Origin: Cephalotus follicularis
Lineage: Eukaryota > Streptophyta > Magnoliopsida > Oxalidales > Cephalotaceae
Length of the DNA: 64,000 nucleotides
Direction of reading: 5' to 3'
Assembly: GCA_001972305.1 (NCBI GenBank)
Contig: BDDD01001823.1
Coordinates: 62,001-126,000 of the forward strand
A model generated the notes under the pieces. It saw only the letters and a program-made list of their open reading frames with translations. It did no database searches and was not told the origin of the DNA. Numbering within the stretch: position 1 is the first letter of the stretch; each line of letters begins with the position of its first letter. The position numbers and the translations under genes were made by a program. Shown piece by piece: positions 59,122 through 64,000 of the stretch.

Positions 59122-61203
59122 ATGGCTCGTGGCAGTCGATCTTATCGTACTACCTCTATGAGTGGACGTGGTAGAGATATGTCTTCTCATGCTGATGATG
59201 GGGAGCATGGCTTCACAGGCACCACCAGTGGTACGTATGTTATTGAATTCTATTCTTTAATACAAAATTAATGACTCAGCTTTATAAGTTTACATATATC
59301 AATTATGTTCGTATTCTTTCATAATCCACATGCTTTATGATGTTATATAGGTCCTGAGCCAGATGGTGTTCTGACCCAGGTGGCGGGGTCCTCCACTCAT
59401 GTATCCAGTTCAGGAAGAGTTACGGGCCGGGAGCATCCCTCCACATCCACTGCCAGTGGTATGTTATTTTCTCTCAACATGAAAGGAAAACTTGTTAAAC
59501 TTATGAATGTAATGGATATATAAATCTTTTCAATCACTTCACATGGTTCAGAATATCTTGTAGGTTCTCAGTCCCGTACTAGAGGACCCACTGTAGGTAT
59601 TGATCTTCCGGCACAGCCGGAGGATCGGGTGTATATGTCGATCGTTGGAGGGAGGTAGCTATGCATATGGATTTAAAATTATTCTAACGACGATGAATCT
59701 TATGTGTATATATTCACCATAATTTTTTGATTTGGTTTTACAGTGACTTTCTGGTCCCTGAAGTTAAATTGAAGATCGGTGCGTTGTTTAGAATTAGGTT
59801 GCTACAACCCTGGCATAAACACAGTTCGTGGCCTCAGGAAGAGTGTGATCAGCTGTGGGAGAAGTTATGTGTAAGTCAATTGTTTAACATTTCAGTTTGT
59901 CACGCTGTATACATGTATTATTCAATTGTTTGTCCCACATTCATAGTTTGCTAACAACTTTAAATGATTGTCTATTTGTAGGAGTTTTTTTATTTTGATT
60001 CCCCAGGCAAAGCTCGAGCAATGTTTGACCAGTACTACAAAATTAATTACAAAAAGTGGATGTGCGATTTGAGAAATGAGTCGAAGATGCTTGCAAAAGT
60101 AAATGACCTCACAGAGGCCTGCAGGCAGTTCCCCCCAAGAACCGTTCCCCCACCAGTTTGGGAGCAACTAATGGATATATGGTTGGATCCTGGTTGGCAT
60201 GTCACCTCTTCAAGGCATAAGAACAATAGGTCTAGTGCAAGTCATCTTCCCTACACTGGAGGAAATCGCAGTATGAGCCCGCGGCTGAAGGAGGCGGTAC
60301 ATAACCGAGAACTTAATCTTTATTAACCATTTATTTCTTACTTGTTATCCATTAACTTGTATTGTTTTTCTTTATTTCTTGTATTTAGGAGAAAAATAAT
60401 GAAGACTTGGCACATATTTTTAGCAAATTTCACACTCCCAAAGACGCTACTGAGCCTCGTGAAGAAGTTGCTGCTCGCTTTGTAAGTTATACTGACAGTG
60501 AATTTAGTATCAAGTGAATATGATTCAATTTGTGATTAAAATCTCGAGGAATAACATACATAATTTTTTTAATTGTTTCTATGCAGAATACATACAAAAA
60601 GCTGAAGGCGGATGCTGCAGTGAAAGGAGGTGGAGAAGGGGAGGCGGGGAGGCGGGGGCATCATCACAACCACCTGGGCAGGTGGTTGACTTGGACATGT
60701 GGTTGGAGACAGTGGGAAAGCCGAAGAAGGGGTTAATTCGTGGCCTTGGAAATTTTATCAATGCTAAAAAGGGAAAGAAGAAGTATCAATCGAGCTCATC
60801 ATCATGCCATGTAGACAGCGGAGCTTCAGCTCGTGGTGGTCCTGATCTTACTTCTAGTGTGCCTGATGCGTGCATGGAGGAGATGGTTCAACGACATATT
60901 GGAGGACTGCGTGAGGAACTTATGGCAGCCATGAGCGTGCAATTTGCAACTATTCAGGACATGCTTGCAACGCATATGGGAGGGTCATCTCCTGCAGCGT
61001 CGCACAATACCCCAAATGCGAGTACACACTTTGATCCTGGTGATGGTCCTCCACATTAGGTTACTCACCCAGCAGCTCCTCCAGCGCAATTTGGTCAGCC
61101 TACCCCTTCAAGGCAGCGTGCTTATCATGACCCTCCTTCTCCGTACCCAGATGTTCATATGTATCGGTCGCAACATGATGATGATGATGATGATGATGAT
61201 TAG
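59122..61203 (+). pseudogene. Transposase_24-type second CACTA gene, 7 exons
   Basis: Exons by GT-AG junctions and frame: 59122-59230, 59351-59458, 59564-59654, 59744-59870, 59982-60296, 60389-60481, 60587-61203. Exons 4-5 carry the plant Ptta/En/Spm signature (WPQEECDQLWEKLC, ARAMFDQYYKINYKKWMCDLR, PPPVWEQLMDIWLDP). The last exon has DMWLETVGKPKKG, RGLGNFINAKKGKK and a Gln/Met-rich coil, ending in eight Asp. The frame shifts in a G-rich run near 60630-60655. TAG at 61057-61059 replaces what is probably Gln; the frame then stays open to TAG at 61201. An accessory DNA-binding role is likely by family. Confidence 0.85.
61177..61200. repeat. (GAT)8 microsatellite
   Basis: Eight GAT triplets code for the poly-Asp end of the Transposase_24-type gene. 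Confidence 0.95.
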
Positions 61204-61600
61204 ATGTGATTGGCGTCAAAGTTTCTTTAGGTAATAAGTTGTTTCTATTTGCATATGTATTCTTGACTATATATTTATGTACACATTGCTCTTAGAATGA
61301 GTAATCTTGAATTGATAGGTTATTATGTGTTTTACAGGTCTTCTATGTCACGATTGGCATTTAGGTTTGGTTATGTGATTAGTATCAAACTTGGATATAT
61401 AGTTCTGGCTGATGCTCGTCTTGTGACTCTAATCTTGTGTAACTTTAGAATAGCTAAGAGTTATTGACTCACCACCAGTTTGTATTTACTACACTGTTAC
61501 TGTTATAGAGCCAAAAAACTTTAGATTCTGATTGCAGGTTGTTGATCAGTTTTGTGCTTTAAACATTAGGGCTTTTGTTTTAAATCTTTAATAATTCTTA
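61204..61600. other. Non-coding interval after the transposase genes
   Basis: Presumed 3' untranslated sequence and spacer. No terminal or subterminal repeat is seen. Confidence 0.4.
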
Positions 61601-61614
61601 TGTGTACTATGTGG

Positions 61615-61868
61615 AGCCAAAGATAACTGGTGAAACTGTTGGAGAGGTAAGGCCACTACCAGACATGCATCAAAGAAAGGAAAAAATGACCCGCCACTCT
61701 GATTGTTTTATTGCTTTGCCAGGTCCCATCTCACTCTACATGAATCAATATTGTAAACAGAATCCACACTTTTACCCCTTTGTCCCAAAAAATATAAATG
61801 GGTTTGGATCTCTATCTAATATTTTATGGTTTCAGGTGGGTATGGTACTTTGGAGGAGCTATTGGAAG
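61615..61868 (+). pseudogene. LOG cytokinin-activating enzyme fragment (two exons)
   Basis: The exon ending at 61723 encodes ITGETVGEVRPLPDMHQRK, then RHSDCFIALPG. After an intron (61724-61835, GT...AG) the exon at 61836-61868 continues GYGTLEELLE. Spliced, this gives PGGYGTLEE, the signature of the LONELY GUY family, which releases active cytokinin from its riboside monophosphate. The N-terminal Rossmann part and the rest of the C-terminus are absent, and sequence after 61868 is unrelated, so no active enzyme can be made. The intron sits inside the Gly of ALPG|GYGT, as I recall for LOG genes. Confidence 0.88.
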
Positions 61869-62370
61869 GCTGCTCACCTAGATGATTCCACTAACCAAGT
61901 TATTGATGGTTTGTTCTTTGTTCTCTTACCTGAAACACCTGCTCTTGTATTGTGTGTGGCTGTTTTAATAATTAAGCTATATGTATTCACTTATATATGG
62001 TATCAGGCCTTTGCAGATTATGGAGCTGGTGCTGATGATCATGGATCTACCATCGTCACCAGAGGTGCGGGCTCCATCCTTCGCAAAGGCACCAGCGGTC
62101 GATCTTCTGTTAGGTATACCCTACACACACACACACACAATATGCGTGTTGTAGCGTATAGGAGTTTGTATTTTCTTTTTCATTCTTTTGAAGAATTTTG
62201 TGGCGGCGTGTCATGTTGGGTGTCCCGCTTCCTTGCTGTATAGATCTTGATAGAGCTACATGAACAGGTGGACATTCAGTGGCCTAGGCGAATGACAGAT
62301 GATCAACAGGCTACTGTTTTGTGTATTGCTTATAGAAGTTTGGCTATTTCTGTAAATGGCTAATCTAAAA
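61869..62370 (+). pseudogene. Exon-like fragments of an unidentified gene
   Basis: Three candidate exons with plausible splice sites: 61869-61909 (frame HLDDSTNQVIDG), 61997-62114 (after ag; frame DYGAGADDHGSTIVTRG, ending at gtatac) and 62233-62358 (after ag; frame ELHEQVDIQWPRRMTDDQQ, VLCIAYRSL, then TAA). Codon-like sequence separated by AT-rich intron-like sequence suggests a captured host fragment. I do not recognise the protein, and they may come from more than one gene. A (CA)n run lies near 62126-62140. Confidence 0.4.
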
Positions 62371-62508
62371 TTTTGACTGTGGTCCCCACTTCGCCTGTAT
62401 AACATTAAATCAAGTTTGATCTAAATTTTATTTTTGCTGCATATGCAATTTACAACATTTGTGATAGAAAGTTAGTCATGTAGGCTGTCTGCTATTTCTA
62501 TCATTCAG

Positions 62509-63376
62509 TGCAAAAGAGAAGGCTTTCTACAGAGGATCAAGGATGAAGAAGGTGAAGGATGTAATATATATGGTTTCCTGGAAGTTAATAAGGTGGTAGG
62601 GAATTTTCATTTTGCTCCTGGGAAGAGCTTTCAGCAGTCAAATGTTCATGTACATGACCTACTGGAATTTCAAAAAGATAGTTTTAATGTAAGACTCGAC
62701 CTTCCATGTTTTGGTTCTTTTCTACACTGATATACACAATTACTTGACACTACATTTACGGAATATAAAAGGATTTTAAACTCCTTCCATATAAACTCCC
62801 TGTAACGCTTTCTCATATAATCACCTACTTATTTATGAAATATATGTTACAGATAAGTCACAAGATCAATAGGTTAGCTTTTGGAGATTATTTTCCTGCT
62901 ATAGTGAATCCTCTTGATGGGTAATCTTTCTTCTTTTCCCAATAGTCCCTCTTTAATTGACATGCAGTGTGTGCTTGAGCTTGAATTCTCATACCGTCGC
63001 TATTAATGACATTGTAAATATTGATCCGAATTATTTTTTAATTTCCCCGCCTTAAAATCAGCGTGCAATGGATAAAAGAAACACCCAGTGGGATGTATCA
63101 ATATTTTATTAAGGTGAGTGGTCTGGAAGTCAAATTCTGTGTCCTGAACAATCTTCATTTAACAACTAATACATTTTTGTTTTCCTACTGATTGTGGCCT
63201 CTGAAGTGTGAGACAAAAGTATAAAACAAGTAGTATCATTTCCTTTGTGAACACATGAGTTTAATGAGTAATCCAGGCGCTTGATATTTGCAACAATTAC
63301 CGAGTGATTCCTTAATTTGCAGGTTGTACCTACTGTCTATACTGATGTTAGTAGGCACACTATCCAGTCAAATCAG
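62509..63376 (+). pseudogene. ERGIC3/Erv46-like fragment, four exons
   Basis: Exons 62509-62688 (CKREGFLQRIKDEEGEGCN, FLEVNKVVGNFHFAPGKSF, NVHVHDLLEF), 62853-62920 (ISHKINRLAFGDYFPAIVN), 63062-63113 (VQWIKETPSGMYQYFIK) and 63323-63376 (VVPTVYTDVSRHTIQSNQ) splice in frame with canonical GT-AG sites and match the lumenal part of plant ERGIC3, which cycles cargo between ER and Golgi. No stop or frameshift is visible. The upstream exons (N-terminal membrane segment) and the next exon (usually FSVTEHFR) are absent: different gene fragments lie on both sides. Confidence 0.9.
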
Positions 63377-63460
63377 GTGTGTTTAGACTCACTGAATTCA
63401 TCTATTTTTCTTCTTTTAGCTTCGATTTCATTTTAACCATCAATTTCTTTATTTATTTAG

Positions 63461-63546
63461 CTAAAATGGGAACTCAAGTGTTGGTTCCCTTCCGAGGTTG
63501 TGAGGATTCCACTCGTCAACTCAAGTTGATGGGCGATTTGGGACAG
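63461..63546 (+). pseudogene. Complex I 39-kDa subunit (NDUFA9-like) exon fragment
   Basis: A single exon between tttatttag and gttgatat encodes KMGTQVLVPFRGCEDSTRQ and LKLMGDLGQ, which fits the NAD(P)-fold region of the plant mitochondrial complex I 39-kDa subunit. It starts only about 85 bp after the last ERGIC3 exon and is in the same orientation. The next exon (expected IVPMKY-like) was not found before 64000. Confidence 0.75.
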
Positions 63547-64000
63547 GTTGATATATAGATCGATAGATACCTATTTGTTTATAATATAATATTTATACAC
63601 TATGGAATGGCTCAACAACTTGCAATGGTATCTATAGCCTTGAAAGTTTCATTTTCGTTTACACTTTTTTTTATAGTTCACATTGAGTTTTTATGATGAT
63701 ACTTTGCATCATTTTTTCATAATAAAGTGGAGAAAAAATAGTAGATGATGCTTCTTGACAGGTGATTAGAATGATATGATTTAGATTTAGGTGTGGTCTA
63801 CTGAGGGCTGAGCCCAAATATACCAACTGTGTTTTTTTTTACAGGGGGCATAGTCCGATAAACGAATACATCATGCACGATTTTTGAGAGAATTTAAGAG
63901 TTAGAATTTATTTGAGTTGATCTTTCTGCTTGCTTGACTTTGCTTTACCATACCGTTAATTATTTTATTGTAGCTTGTGTACACCACAGTATTTCAATTG
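63547..64000. other. Window end, AT-rich, no feature seen
   Basis: AT-rich intron-like or spacer sequence with T-runs (63666-63675, 63830-63840). No exon, terminal repeat or LTR sequence is recognised. Confidence 0.5.

Larger units (their letters stand above)
53753..64000 (+). mobile_element. CACTA (En/Spm) transposon, right end beyond window
   Basis: CACAACTAGAAAAAG at 53753 differs by one base from a common plant CACTA terminus (CACTACTAGAAAAA type). Subterminal hairpin repeats, a TNP2-like gene (55640-58927) and a Transposase_24-type gene (59122-61203) follow, the standard two-gene arrangement. No matching right terminus (TTTTTCTAGTAGTG type), no second set of subterminal repeats and no return to the interrupted LTR is seen up to 64000, so the element probably extends past the window. 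Host gene fragments lie at its 5' side and after 61600. Both transposase genes have stops, so this copy is not autonomous. Confidence 0.75.

Noticed and set aside
61615..61868. Functional LOG gene
   Set aside because: Only two exons of the family are present, followed by unrelated sequence; most of the enzyme fold is missing.

Overview
This is nuclear DNA from a flowering plant with a repeat-rich genome. The evidence is stacked LTR retrotransposons with plant-type polyproteins, primer sites matching plant initiator tRNA-Met, a CACTA (En/Spm) transposon with TNP2 and Transposase_24 genes, and plant-type gene fragments (PABP, LOG, ERGIC3, complex I 39-kDa subunit) with GT-AG introns. The species cannot be told. 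No intact single-copy host gene, rRNA, tRNA or CRISPR array was found. Almost every reading frame belongs to a broken mobile element.

Layout. 1-2500: two LTR fragments of long-LTR Ty3/gypsy (Del/Tekay-like) elements, minus strand. 2501-3972: an older Ty1/copia LTR fragment. 3973-38440: two tandemly joined Ty1/copia copies (LTR - internal - LTR - internal - LTR). The first copy (3973-19340) has its gag split by Gypsy-1 (7059-12881, minus). The second (16793-38440) is split by a 2.6-kb solo gypsy LTR (21878-24510, target duplication CTAAC) and by a near-complete gypsy element, Gypsy-2 (25349-35967, minus, target duplication AAGGC). 38441-44071: an old gypsy-type LTR interrupted by a younger related LTR (38515-42168, target duplication CCATA). 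44072-46680: a decayed copia remnant. 46681-48267: truncated Gypsy-3. 48268-49776: inverted copia fragment. 49777-53752: two further gypsy LTRs. 53753 to the window end: a CACTA transposon of at least about 10 kb, carrying a TNP2-like transposase, a Transposase_24-type second gene and, apparently, fragments of several unrelated host genes.

Two things stand out. (1) The gypsy LTRs carry clusters of a degenerate 10-bp palindrome (CAGTCGACTG and C/T variants) at two fixed distances from the LTR 5' end, about 0.15 kb and about 1.1 kb, in several independent insertions. The copia LTRs carry a different cluster, built on GGCGTTGACGCC, ending just upstream of a TATA box. These look like clustered protein-binding arrays in LTR control regions. 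(2) The CACTA region holds an intron-free antisense C-terminal half of poly(A)-binding protein abutting the transposase gene. Downstream, all in transposase sense, it holds exon groups from a LOG cytokinin enzyme, an unidentified gene, ERGIC3/Erv46 and the complex I 39-kDa subunit (NDUFA9-like).

Coordinates of decayed features are approximate where homology fades. All family calls come from reading motifs; no database search was run.
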